DNA from: an uncultured Methanobrevibacter sp.
GTDB lineage: Archaea > Methanobacteriota > Methanobacteria > Methanobacteriales > Methanobacteriaceae
Direction of reading: 5' to 3'
Assembly: GCF_934746965.1 (NCBI RefSeq)
Contig: NZ_CAKVFS010000001.1
Coordinates: 186,001-250,000, forward strand
DNA length: 64,000 nucleotides
The translations under genes were made by a program, and so were the position numbers. The first letter of the stretch is position 1. Each line of letters opens with the position of its first letter. Below are positions 54,930 to 63,708 of this stretch, piece by piece. A model generated the notes under the pieces. That model was not told where the DNA came from and did not search any database. It was given only the letters and a program-made list of their open reading frames with translations.

Positions 54930-56257
54930 TCTTCCACCTCTTCGGATGTTTCTTCTTGAGGACCTAAATCAGTTACAAGAACTTTATCAATTTGATGTCC
55001 ATCAATGTCTAATATTTCAAAGTTAAATCTATCCCATTCAAACTCTTCATTTTCTTCAGGGATTTTACCACTTAAACTTAAGATAAATCCAGCTAATGTT
55101 GTGTATTGATCTTCTTTTTCATCTGGAAACTCTTTTTCATAATCAAAGAGTTCTTTAAATTTATCAATTTGGAATCTTCCATCAATTAACCAACTACCGT
55201 CTATTCTTTGTGTAGCTAATGGGTCATCTGTTTCGTCTATACCTGGAATATCTCCAACAATTCCTTCAAGTAAATCATTTAAAGTTATTAAACCTTCAAC
55301 ACTACCAAATTCATCAACAGCAAGTGCCATGTGAACATACTCTTGATTTTCTTTAAATTCTTTCAATAATTCTAATGTTTCAAGATTTTCAGAAACGACT
55401 AAAGGTTTTTTAATAATTGTGTTTATATCAAATTCATCTTCACTAAATAAAAGTGAAAGAATATCTTTTGCTTGAACTACTCCAATAAAATCATCTAATT
55501 CTCCGTTAGATATTGGGAAAATGGATCTTTTACTTTCCATGATTTTAATTTCATTAACTCTTCTATCATCTTCTAAATCCACCCAAATAATTTCATTTCT
55601 AGGGGTCATTATACTTTCGACTTTTTTATCATCAAGCTTGAATACTCTTTTAATAATGTCTTCTTCTTCTTTTTCAATAGTCCCGTCTTCTCTTCCTTCT
55701 TCAATTAATAATTCAATTTCTTCCTCAGTTACTATTGATTCAGATGAACTTTTCATACCTATAGTCCATAAAACGAAATCAGTTGATTTAGCAAGAATTA
55801 TACTAATAGGTTTACAAACTTTTGATAAAATAACCATGCTTTTAGCTAATTTTAAAGAAACTTTTTCAGGGTTATTTAATGCAATAACTTTTGGTACAAT
55901 TTCCCCAATTACTAAAGTTAAATATGTTGTAATAATAACAACAACCAAAATACTTATTGTGGAACTGTATGGTACATAAGGTCCAATTAATTGGGATAAT
56001 GGTTCAGCTAATGTAGCTCCTCCATATGCACCAGTTAAAATACCTATGAGTGTAATACCAATTTGTACAGTGGATAAAAATTGATTTGGATCTTCTGCGA
56101 AGTCTATGATTATTTGAGCACTTTTATGCCCTTCATTTAATAATTTTTCTAATTTTGCTTTCTTTGTCGAAACAACGGCTAATTCAGCCATTGATAAAAT
56201 CCCTGTAAGGATAATTAATATGATTATTAATACTATTTCAAATATTACGTTAGCCAT
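54926..56257 (-). CDS. CNNM/CorC family membrane protein with CBS pair (hemolysin family)
   Basis: A 443-residue protein. N-terminal CNNM (DUF21) domain with about four helices (ILSMAELAVVSTKKAKLEKL, VQIGITLIGILTGAYGG), then a CBS pair (IMTPRNEIIWVDLEDDRR ... SNGELDDFIGVVQAKDIL and ALAVDEFGSVEGLITLNDLLE), then the CorC_HlyC domain. Members export Mg2+/Co2+ or have related transport roles. It overlaps the antiporter gene by 4 bases, so the two are co-expressed, perhaps for ion homeostasis. Also 24 bases after the DUF1922 gene. Confidence 0.92.
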   Translation of the reverse strand: MANVIFEIVLIIILIILTGILSMAELAVVSTKKAKLEKLLNEGHKSAQIIIDFAEDPNQFLSTVQIGITLIGILTGAYGGATLAEPLSQLIGPYVPYSSTISILVVVIITTYLTLVIGEIVPKVIALNNPEKVSLKLAKSMVILSKVCKPISIILAKSTDFVLWTIGMKSSSESIVTEEEIELLIEEGREDGTIEKEEEDIIKRVFKLDDKKVESIMTPRNEIIWVDLEDDRRVNEIKIMESKRSIFPISNGELDDFIGVVQAKDILSLLFSEDEFDINTIIKKPLVVSENLETLELLKEFKENQEYVHMALAVDEFGSVEGLITLNDLLEGIVGDIPGIDETDDPLATQRIDGSWLIDGRFQIDKFKELFDYEKEFPDEKEDQYTTLAGFILSLSGKIPEENEEFEWDRFNFEILDIDGHQIDKVLVTDLGPQEETSEEVEE

Positions 56258-56281
56258 TTTTGAACAGACCTTTTGTTGAAA

Positions 56282-56494
56282 TTATAATTCACTAGCTCGT
56301 TGAAAACCAGTGTTTCCATATATTTCGTCTTGCATTTCTTGAACTGCTAATGATGCTTCTTCACGAGTTTCTACTTTCTTAAATATTCTGCGTTGTTTTA
56401 CTTTGAGAGTTTTTCCACAAACACATTTACGAGTAGCTACTCCTTCTTTGGTATATAATACTCTTCCACAGTCACATCGAAATATGAAATACAT
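56282..56494 (-). CDS. DUF1922 zinc-ribbon-like small protein (MTH1184-type)
   Basis: A 70-residue protein resembling MTH1184 of Methanothermobacter, whose structure is known but not its role. FRCDCGRVLYTKEGVATRKCVCGKTLKV supplies two Cys pairs (CxC and CxC) that bind zinc. ATG 56494 (MYFIFRCDCG) matches the family start; ATG 56509 has no ribosome-binding site and adds five residues. It lies between traB-like and CNNM genes on the same strand. Confidence 0.8.
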   Translation of the reverse strand: MYFIFRCDCGRVLYTKEGVATRKCVCGKTLKVKQRRIFKKVETREEASLAVQEMQDEIYGNTGFQRASEL

Positions 56495-56561
56495 AGTAAT
56501 TAATTCCATTTTTTTTATTTAATAATTATGTAAGTATACTTTAATAAAAATTATTATTTTT

Positions 56562-57740
56562 TTATCCACCAAATATTTTCATAAATAATGGAATAAATAC
56601 TTGTGATGGCAATATAACGAGTGTAGCTATACTAACACCTAAATTAGTTCCAACTACTACAAGTAAAATTCTAACTATATTGTTGTGCCATAATTCTTTT
56701 AAACTTTTGACTTTGCTAAGATTAGCTATGTCTCTTTTTCTAACTTTTCTATATTTTGCTTCAACTAGTCCTGAAAACCATCCTGCAGCAAGTAATGGGT
56801 GGATTATAGTTAATGGAGCTACTACTCCTCCAACAATAGCTGATTGAATTTTTGATCCAGAAAGAATTGAACCAATAAATCCCATTATCATACTTATAAC
56901 AATGAATTCGTAGATGTTCCAGGTTATATTAATCCCACTAATGTAGGCCAGAAAAAATATCACAACAAATAATATTGGAATTAAAGCAAGAATAACTTTA
57001 AACCATGGAATTCCATTTTTCTCTTTAACTACTTCTAATTTTCTTAAAGGTGGAATTGTTTCAGGATTATCGAGGTATCTGTTAATTCCTGGTTTATGTC
57101 CTGCACCTACAACAGCTATTACATGGTCTTGAGGTATTCTTAAAATATTTCCTGCAAGATATGCATCTCTTTCTTTTACAAGAACTTCATATACTTTTGG
57201 AGATTCCTCTTTAAAGAATTCCATTACTTCATCAAGATTTTCAGGATTTTTTAATTCTTCGATATCAATTTCCGCTTCTTCATTACTTGAAAAAATAGAT
57301 GTAAGTAAACTAAATGCAAATTTAAGTTTTTCTACAAATCCCATTTTATTAAGTGCTCTTTGTAATGTTGTGTTTATATCTCTGTCAATTAATGCAATAG
57401 GGATTTCTAAATCTTCAGCAGCTTCAATTGCACCTATCATTTCTGATCCGGGTTTTACATCAACATCTTCTCCAATTTTAGATTGGAAATATGAAAGAAT
57501 TGTAGTAGCTAAAAATAATCCTACTTTCTCTTCTTTAATAATTTTTGAAACAGAAATAGTGTCATCTTCTTCAATACCCATCATTTCATTTTTCAATCGA
57601 GTATATCGACCTCTATCTAATTCAATAGCCACTACTTCTGGATGTTGCTCATAAATTGTATTTTTAACTTCTTCTACACTATTTGCAGATACATGAGCAG
57701 TTCCTATTATAGTTAAACATTCTCTTTTCAAAAAAAACAC
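56562..57740 (-). CDS. TraB/PrgY/GumN family membrane protein
   Basis: A 392-residue protein of the TraB family. LTIIGTAHVSANSVEEVKNTI and PEVVAIELDRGRYTRL begin a metal-dependent, Tiki/GumN-like domain (conserved GTAH and ELD), which has VVGAGHKPGI as its last motif near residue 210; the C-terminal 160 residues contain about five membrane helices. In bacteria PrgY controls pheromone levels; archaeal members are uncharacterised. GTG 57740 is the only reasonable start, without a clear ribosome-binding site. Confidence 0.85.
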   Translation of the reverse strand: MFFLKRECLTIIGTAHVSANSVEEVKNTIYEQHPEVVAIELDRGRYTRLKNEMMGIEEDDTISVSKIIKEEKVGLFLATTILSYFQSKIGEDVDVKPGSEMIGAIEAAEDLEIPIALIDRDINTTLQRALNKMGFVEKLKFAFSLLTSIFSSNEEAEIDIEELKNPENLDEVMEFFKEESPKVYEVLVKERDAYLAGNILRIPQDHVIAVVGAGHKPGINRYLDNPETIPPLRKLEVVKEKNGIPWFKVILALIPILFVVIFFLAYISGINITWNIYEFIVISMIMGFIGSILSGSKIQSAIVGGVVAPLTIIHPLLAAGWFSGLVEAKYRKVRKRDIANLSKVKSLKELWHNNIVRILLVVVGTNLGVSIATLVILPSQVFIPLFMKIFGG

Positions 57741-57789
57741 ATCTGTTATATTATGTTATAGTATATATTTTAACAATTTGTATATAAAT

Positions 57790-58482
57790 CTAATCTTTAA
57801 TTAATTTTAAAATAGTATCTTCGTAAATAGCTACATTTGAGCTTATGTTTTTAAGTACACAACAATCAATATCTTTCTTGGAATTAAGTCTAGTTAACTT
57901 TTTTCCAGAATTACAGTTATAAAATCCCTTTTTTAAGGAATCGTAGTCTCTACTAGCTAGTATTGCAGCTTTTGCATAATCACTTAATTCACATTTATCT
58001 TTTAATTTTTTATAAATCCAATAAAGAATCTCACCGGAAGCTAAAAAATCTTCAAGAGCAAAATTTCCTTTATAACCAGCCATTACAACATCAATTTCAT
58101 TTTTAGCTATTTCAACACTTTTGTACCCTACAGCTTTTGCATTTACCATAGATCCAACAAGGACTGTAGAATCCATTTTTTCAAGAATTCTAGTTCCATT
58201 GCTTGTAGTTAATATTAATGTTTCAACATCAGTTTTGTAATTTTCAACATCTTTTGGAGAATTTCCAATATCAAAACCATCAACACGTTTTCCATTACGT
58301 TCTCCAGCTAATATTCCGCCAGTCTTGTTTTTTAACTCAAAAGCTTCTTCTGGAGTGAAACAAGGGATGATTTTATTAAAATTATTCAAAGCTAATGTAA
58401 TTGTAGTACTTGCCCTAAGTGCATCGACCATTATTGATGTATCTTTTGTTTGTGTTTTCTCAAAACTTAATGTGACTTTCAT
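57790..58482 (-). CDS. comB: 2-phosphosulfolactate phosphatase
   Basis: A 230-residue Mg-dependent phosphatase in coenzyme M synthesis, converting 2-phosphosulfolactate to sulfolactate. MVDALRASTTITLALNNF, GILAGERNGKRVDGFDIGNSP and LILTTSNGTR are the ComB fingerprints. Length is normal. It precedes the traB-like gene by 49 bases and diverges from the orphan gene at 58542. Its presence implies that the organism makes its own coenzyme M. Confidence 0.93.
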   Translation of the reverse strand: MKVTLSFEKTQTKDTSIMVDALRASTTITLALNNFNKIIPCFTPEEAFELKNKTGGILAGERNGKRVDGFDIGNSPKDVENYKTDVETLILTTSNGTRILEKMDSTVLVGSMVNAKAVGYKSVEIAKNEIDVVMAGYKGNFALEDFLASGEILYWIYKKLKDKCELSDYAKAAILASRDYDSLKKGFYNCNSGKKLTRLNSKKDIDCCVLKNISSNVAIYEDTILKLIKD

Positions 58483-58541
58483 AATCCATATTTATAAAAA
58501 TTAATTAATTTTAAATTTTACTTTTTATAATAATTATTATT

Positions 58542-59057
58542 ATGAAAATTGTCACAACACCAATGTGTGAGGAAATTGTAAAATTAGCAGGGATAAAAAA
58601 TTATAATGTTAATAAACATCCATCTAAAAAAGATGGAGATTTAGCTATTTTACTATCTGAGAGTAAGGTTGAAATAGATGCTATTCCAATCAAACTTAAT
58701 TCTTCAACTCAAATTTTTGAAAGTATTAAAAAATTAGATTTTAATAATAGCTTAAATGATGATGAAATAATTTCCTTTTTTGATAATTATCCACTTTCTA
58801 AAAAATACCTTAATAATATTAATAATAAGAATATTCGAGTTAAAGTTTATTCTAATTTTTTAAAAGATACTGTTGAAAGTATGGGTTTTGTCATTGATGA
58901 TAAAAATTATGATTATGTGATTTATCCAGATTATTTAAAAGAAAATGTTCAAAAAGAATCAAAAACATTAATTAAAATTCCATCTCATGGTAAAGTGTCT
59001 AAAAATCCTTTTGAAAGGATTGAAAAAAGATATGAAATTTTGGAAAAATTAATATAA
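58542..59057 (+). CDS. Uncharacterised methanogen protein upstream of mmp7
   Basis: A 171-residue protein I do not recognise. It begins KIVTTPMCEEIVKLAGI and is rich in Asn, Lys and Ile; the C-terminal half has a YDYVIYPDYL segment and IKIPSHGKVSKNPFERIEKRYEIL, which has a conserved look (SHGK). There is no membrane segment. It is 52 bases before mmp7, in the cluster of MCR-associated genes, and might be a methanogen-specific factor in MCR maturation. It matches neither of the marker families 5 or 17 as I remember them. Confidence 0.5.
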   Translation: MKIVTTPMCEEIVKLAGIKNYNVNKHPSKKDGDLAILLSESKVEIDAIPIKLNSSTQIFESIKKLDFNNSLNDDEIISFFDNYPLSKKYLNNINNKNIRVKVYSNFLKDTVESMGFVIDDKNYDYVIYPDYLKENVQKESKTLIKIPSHGKVSKNPFERIEKRYEILEKLI

Positions 59058-59108
59058 TTGATGTGTAAAAAAATTATGTAATAAATAATATGGTGAGGGT
59101 TTTGAGAA

Positions 59109-60029
59109 ATGTATGAAACATTAACATTTACTGGTGGGGTTCATAAAAGTGAAGAAATTAAAGAACTTATTGAAGATTTAGGTGGCTTTATTCTTCAAGA
59201 AAATATTCAACAAATGGAACTTGTTTTAAATTTAGCTGTTCCTATGGAAGATGTGGATATTATTAAAAATAAGGCTAAAGAACTACTTGCTAAAGTAACA
59301 ATCGCTCCAATGGCAGGTTCTGAAATAGCTATTGTATCTCCAACACTTGCAAGACATCATCTCCCTCATGCAGCATGTGATATTTCAGAATATTTACGTG
59401 AATTTGGTGCTAAAGATAATATGATTGGTTTAGCTCGGGGTGATGGAAAAGGAACTTCTGGTATTACTGAAGAAGAAAAAAGCTTAATTGAAGAGCATGA
59501 TGTTGCTGTTTTTGCATTAGGTAGTTTTAAGAATTGTATTCAGGAAAAATCCTTTTTATATGATGATATTAATATTCCAGTTATTGTAACAGGAGCTCCA
59601 GAGATTCCTATTGAAGAACTTCCAGGTGCTGATGCTTATGTTGGAGGACTTGGTAGAATTCCAAGAAGACTTAAAAGAGGTCATGATATTAGGGCGCTAG
59701 ATAAGTTAGTTGAAACAATTGAAACAATTTTAAATAATAAAAAAAAGGAAATGGCATTGGATTCACCATTAGTGCCATCTATTGTAGTTAAAAATGCTAT
59801 TGAAAATCAAGTAGATGTTATTAAAGACATTATATCTCCAGCACCTATTACTGCACAACTTGATGGAGTTAGAGTAAAATTAAATTATGATAAATATCAT
59901 GAATTAATTGAGAATGTGATAATTGATGGTAAAGAATTAAGTGAATTAGCTGAAATTAAAAAATCTTTTATGTATGATTATATTTTGGTAAAAATCCACA
60001 CTGAAAGCTTTATTATAGATGATTCTTAA
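59109..60029 (+). CDS. mmp7: Methanogenesis marker protein 7
   Basis: A 306-residue protein found in methanogens and related archaea with [33 protein letters not shown] is the known start, [28 protein letters not shown] has conserved His residues (RHHLPHAAC), and [23 protein letters not shown] is also typical. Its role is thought to be in assembly or activation of methyl-coenzyme M reductase. GGTGAGGG is before the ATG. It converges with mmp10, leaving 14 bases between. Confidence 0.88.
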   Translation: MYETLTFTGGVHKSEEIKELIEDLGGFILQENIQQMELVLNLAVPMEDVDIIKNKAKELLAKVTIAPMAGSEIAIVSPTLARHHLPHAACDISEYLREFGAKDNMIGLARGDGKGTSGITEEEKSLIEEHDVAVFALGSFKNCIQEKSFLYDDINIPVIVTGAPEIPIEELPGADAYVGGLGRIPRRLKRGHDIRALDKLVETIETILNNKKKEMALDSPLVPSIVVKNAIENQVDVIKDIISPAPITAQLDGVRVKLNYDKYHELIENVIIDGKELSELAEIKKSFMYDYILVKIHTESFIIDDS

Positions 60030-60043
60030 TTAATCTCTCTTTT

Positions 60044-61291
60044 TTATATTTTCATACCAAAGAAGTTAATAGCATCAACTAAATCGTTAAATTGAGTTAA
60101 TTCTTCTTCAATAACATTTTCATCAGTTTTATCAAAACTAAGTTCTCCATCTATTGTTAAAGTATCAGGTCCTCTACCTACAATACGTTCTAAACCATCT
60201 GAACTTAAAATTCTTTCAGCATCTAACTGATGAACAAAAGCACGGCCTGGAATAATAACTGCTTGTTTTACTTCACTTAAATCAATTTGTTCTAAATCTT
60301 CTTTTGTAATTAGGCAAGCTATTTCTTTTGGAACACCAATTATATTTACATTTTCAGCACCTATTTTATCAAATATTTTGCTTATGTATGGTGCAGCTAT
60401 TTTAGATGTAATTAATGTAGCTTCTCCAGTTACTTTCTTGATAAATTGTAAAAATATTTCATTTTCATCTTTAGCTATTGCAAATGGCCCTCCAGTTTCT
60501 GGATCACATAGTGGAGTACCAGTTACTCTAAAATTATATTCTTTATTAATATCTTTAACTAGTTGTTCAAATTCTTCAACAGGTTGAGATTCAATTCCTT
60601 TAATGATAGGTTCATTACCTAAAATTAATCCTTCATTAAATGTGTTTGCAAATCTCATTAATATAAATCCTTTAGCACCCCATTCTTCTAAAGTATTACA
60701 AGTTTGTCTAAGTACATCACCATCATTAACTCCAGGAATTATTACTCCAGCACCAGTTAAATTAATATTTTCACAAAAAATTTTACAGGCTTCTAATGCT
60801 TCTTCAGGTTTTTGATCTTTTACCCATTGTTTTCTAAGTTTGGGATCTGTTGAAAAAACAGTAAAAGTAACTTCATCAACACCATTGTTAATTAATCTTG
60901 AAGCTATTTCACTATCAGTAATACCTTTTCCACATGTATATCCTAAATGAGAATTAAGTGAAAACTGGTTTAAGTTTGCTGTTAAATTTTCAAGATGGGG
61001 ATAACAGCTAACATCACCTCCTCCACTAATATTTGCTTTAATATTATTTCCTCTAAGATTAGGTTGCATCATCAAAGCATTTTGGACTTCTGTAATTACT
61101 TCAAAAGGAGATTTAAACTCACTTTGTGCATCAGCTATTCCTTTACTACATCTTTCACAGCCAATTTTGTTAGGTAAACAGTGTGCACAACCAAATGATT
61201 TAACATCTTTTACTTTTCTAAAGTAACAGTATTTACAAAAACCATTACAATCTTTTCCAGGAATGCCTCCTACATCTGCTACAACTTGCAT
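60044..61291 (-). CDS. mmp10: Methanogenesis marker 10: McrA arginine C-methyltransferase (B12-dependent radical SAM)
   Basis: A 415-residue enzyme. The radical SAM cluster is in CNGFCKYCYF (residues 15-24), with further cysteines in CAHCLPNKIGCERC. GGGDVSCYPHLENL carries the SAM site and TRRLNN-type residues follow (TPLCDPETGGPFAIA with a conserved Cys). It methylates C5 of an arginine in the McrA active site region, a modification unique to MCR. The gene stands next to the mcr operon on the opposite strand and converges with mmp7. No clear ribosome-binding site. Confidence 0.93.
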   Translation of the reverse strand: MQVVADVGGIPGKDCNGFCKYCYFRKVKDVKSFGCAHCLPNKIGCERCSKGIADAQSEFKSPFEVITEVQNALMMQPNLRGNNIKANISGGGDVSCYPHLENLTANLNQFSLNSHLGYTCGKGITDSEIASRLINNGVDEVTFTVFSTDPKLRKQWVKDQKPEEALEACKIFCENINLTGAGVIIPGVNDGDVLRQTCNTLEEWGAKGFILMRFANTFNEGLILGNEPIIKGIESQPVEEFEQLVKDINKEYNFRVTGTPLCDPETGGPFAIAKDENEIFLQFIKKVTGEATLITSKIAAPYISKIFDKIGAENVNIIGVPKEIACLITKEDLEQIDLSEVKQAVIIPGRAFVHQLDAERILSSDGLERIVGRGPDTLTIDGELSFDKTDENVIEEELTQFNDLVDAINFFGMKI

Positions 61292-61769
61292 AATATTTTT
61301 AATTATGTTTTTAGTATTATATAAATTAATTTAGTATTACTTTAGCTATTTTTCATATTAATTTTGATTTTCCTAAATAATGATTATTTTAATAGTATTA
61401 TATATAATAATTTATACTTTGTTTAAAGAATAATTTTTTTATTATATTAAATCACATTATTTTTGTTATTATTTTAAATTTTCTTTTAAAAATTGGTTCA
61501 ATATTTAATTTAAAACTGAATTTAGTTTATTAATTTTTTATTTATTTATATATTATGTTTATAGTAGTTAGTAACTGTTGTTTTAATTAAATAATAGTTT
61601 TAATAATGTTTTATAGTAATTAAGAATGGATAAATTTATTTTAAAAGTATTACTTTTAATCTTCTTTTTCCTATTTTTTTGGGATTTCTTATGCTTTATA
61701 AACTTTTCTAAATTATCTAAGGGGTAATGTTTATATTATATCTTAATTAAAATAAGACTTGTATACCAT

Positions 61770-61820
61770 ATGGCTAGCTATAATGCAAAAATTATTGTGT
61801 ATGGCTTTACCTTATTTTGA
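61770..61820 (+). CDS. Possible 16-codon leader ORF before mcrB
   Basis: ATG 61770 opens a frame of 16 codons (MASYNAKIIVYGFTLF) ending at TGA 61818-61820, inside the predicted mcr leader. No Shine-Dalgarno site is seen, but the ATG would be only about 10 bases from the predicted transcript start. Its stop codon lies in the left arm of the next hairpin. Such short frames can arise by chance; function is a hypothesis. Confidence 0.3.
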   Translation: MASYNAKIIVYGFTLF

Positions 61821-61844
61821 GATAAAAACTTACTCAAATATAAG
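61811..61844 (+). other. Hairpin in the probable mcr leader
   Basis: CTTATTTTGAG (61811-61821) pairs with CTCAAATATAAG (61833-61844) with one bulged base and an 11-base loop. It ends about 28 bases before the mcrB ribosome-binding site and overlaps the end of the short leader ORF. It is likely to be transcribed, so it could affect mcr mRNA stability or translation. Confidence 0.5.
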
Positions 61845-61882
61845 TGGTATATTAAATACTCTATTTAATTAGGAGGGAAAAA

Positions 61883-63214
61883 ATGGCAAAGTATGATGAT
61901 AAAGTCGATTTATACGACGATAGAGGATCATTAGTCGTATCTGATGTCCCAATCGAAGCTTTAAGTCCACTCAGAAACAGTGCTATTCAAAACATCGTTA
62001 AAGGTGTTAAAAGAACTGTTGCAGTAAACTTAGAAGGACTTGAAAAATCTGTCAAAACTGGTTCAGTCGGTGGAGACAAATCTAAAATATTAGGAAGGGA
62101 ATTAGATCTTGATATTGTAGCAAATGCTGGTGCAATTGCAGAAAAAATGAAAGAAATGATACAAATTTCTGAAGATGATGATACTAAAGTTGAACCTATT
62201 TCCGGAGGTAAAAGATTATTAGTACAAGTTCCATCTAAAAGAATTGATGTAGCTGCAGAATACTCTGTTGCTCCATTATCTACCGCAACTTCCTTAGTAC
62301 AAGCTATTATTGATGTATGTGACGTAAGTATTTACGATGCAAACTTCGTAAAAGCTGCAGTATTAGGTAGATACCCACAATCTGTAGATTACAAAGGATC
62401 AAACATTGCTACTATGTTAGACATTCCACAAAAACTCGAAGGTGCAGGTTATGCTTTAAGAGGAGTTAAAGCAAACGATTTCGCTGCTGCTACCTTAAAA
62501 AACACTTTCCAAGCAACTGCTTTAGCATCTATTTTCGAACAAACTGCTATGTTTGAAATGGGTGATGCTGTAGGTGCATACGAAAGATTACACTTATTAG
62601 GTTTAGCTTACCAAGGTATGAATGCTAACAATATGGTTTTAGATTTAGTTAAAGATAATGCAAAAGAAGGCACTGTTGGTAGTGTTGTAAACGGAACTAT
62701 CGCTAGAGCTGAAGCTGACGGAGTTATTGCTCCTCAAAAAGATTTAACTGATTTCTCAATTTATAACACTGATGATGCAGCTTTATGGAATGCATATGCT
62801 GCTGCTGGTGCTACTGCTGCTGTTATGGTAAACGTTGGTGCTGCTCGTGCTGCTCAAGGTATTCCATCTACTTTATTATACTTCAATGATAACATTGAAT
62901 TTGCTACTGGTTTACCAAGTATTGACTACGGTAGAGCAGAAGGTGTAGCTGTAGGATTCTCTTTCTTCAGTCACTCTATCTATGGTGGAGGAGGCCCAGG
63001 TCTCTTCAACGGTAACCACGTTGTAACTAGACACAGTAAAGGATTCTGTATCCCTTGTGTAGCTGCTGCTATGTCCTTAGACGCAGGAACACAACTCTTT
63101 TCACCAGAAGCAACTTCTGGTTTAATTAAAGAAGTATACAGTCAAGTTGATGAATTTAGAGAACCTCTCAAATATGTTGCTTTAGCAGCTGATGAAATTA
63201 AAGGTGACATCTAA
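61883..63214 (+). CDS. mcrB: Methyl-coenzyme M reductase subunit beta
   Basis: A 443-residue subunit of MCR, the final enzyme of methanogenesis, which reduces methyl-coenzyme M with coenzyme B and frees methane. [52 protein letters not shown] and [33 protein letters not shown] (with GPG and HVVTRH residues) are characteristic. Codons end in C (TAC, TTC, AAC) more often than in neighbours, as in highly expressed genes. The operon order mcrB-mcrD-mcrC indicates the MCR I (mcrBDCGA) type. AGGAGG precedes the ATG. Confidence 0.98.
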   Translation: MAKYDDKVDLYDDRGSLVVSDVPIEALSPLRNSAIQNIVKGVKRTVAVNLEGLEKSVKTGSVGGDKSKILGRELDLDIVANAGAIAEKMKEMIQISEDDDTKVEPISGGKRLLVQVPSKRIDVAAEYSVAPLSTATSLVQAIIDVCDVSIYDANFVKAAVLGRYPQSVDYKGSNIATMLDIPQKLEGAGYALRGVKANDFAAATLKNTFQATALASIFEQTAMFEMGDAVGAYERLHLLGLAYQGMNANNMVLDLVKDNAKEGTVGSVVNGTIARAEADGVIAPQKDLTDFSIYNTDDAALWNAYAAAGATAAVMVNVGAARAAQGIPSTLLYFNDNIEFATGLPSIDYGRAEGVAVGFSFFSHSIYGGGGPGLFNGNHVVTRHSKGFCIPCVAAAMSLDAGTQLFSPEATSGLIKEVYSQVDEFREPLKYVALAADEIKGDI

Positions 63215-63255
63215 TTAATTTAATATTAAATCTAATTTTTCATGGATGTTAAAAA

Positions 63256-63708
63256 ATGGATATTGAAATATTCCCATATAGGGTGCTTGGAAGCGATACA
63301 ACAGAAAAGTTGTTGAATGACATTGAATCACTTGAAGATGTTAAAAGAACTGTAATTCATGGTCCAAGATTTCCAAAAACTGAAGAATCTTTACCTCCAC
63401 AATATAGGGAACGTAGAGTAATTAATATTAATGGCGAAGATGTTGTTCTTAAAGTTAAAACTGGTAGAATTTTTGTTGAGTTAACAATGGAATCTACAGT
63501 TAATGAAATCGAGGAAATCTGCAAAAAACATATTCCTTTTGGTTTTGATATTAATCAAGATAAATCAAATTATATTAGAAAGGAAAGAACAGTTTCTGAT
63601 AGGATTAAATATGGTGAAGCAGATTTGCCTGATGAATTAGTTGGAATGACTGACCAATATTCAAGTTTTGAAGATCACGTAAATATTGTTAGAAAGGATG
63701 ACTTTTAA
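63256..63708 (+). CDS. mcrD: Methyl-coenzyme M reductase operon protein D
   Basis: A 150-residue accessory protein encoded in all mcr operons. DIEIFPYRVLGSDTTEKLLNDIESLEDVKRTVIHGPRFP is the family start, followed by VVLKVKTGRIFVEL. It binds MCR apoenzyme and probably helps F430 delivery or assembly. The codons return to the usual AT-rich style of the genome, in contrast with mcrB. It lies 41 bases after mcrB and directly before mcrC. Confidence 0.95.
   Translation: MDIEIFPYRVLGSDTTEKLLNDIESLEDVKRTVIHGPRFPKTEESLPPQYRERRVININGEDVVLKVKTGRIFVELTMESTVNEIEEICKKHIPFGFDINQDKSNYIRKERTVSDRIKYGEADLPDELVGMTDQYSSFEDHVNIVRKDDF

Larger units (their letters stand above)
61292..61882 (+). promoter_or_regulatory. 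Upstream region and promoter of the mcr operon
   Basis: 591 bases without a large gene, shared by divergent mmp10 and mcrB. The best mcr TATA box is TTTATATTA at 61730-61738 after GGGGTAATG, predicting a start near 61760 and a leader of about 120 bases; a second possible box is TTTATAAA near 61695. A 19-base palindrome, TTAAAAGTATTACTTTTAA, lies at 61641-61659. AGGAGG at 61872 is the mcrB ribosome-binding site. The start site is inferred, not mapped. Confidence 0.6.
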
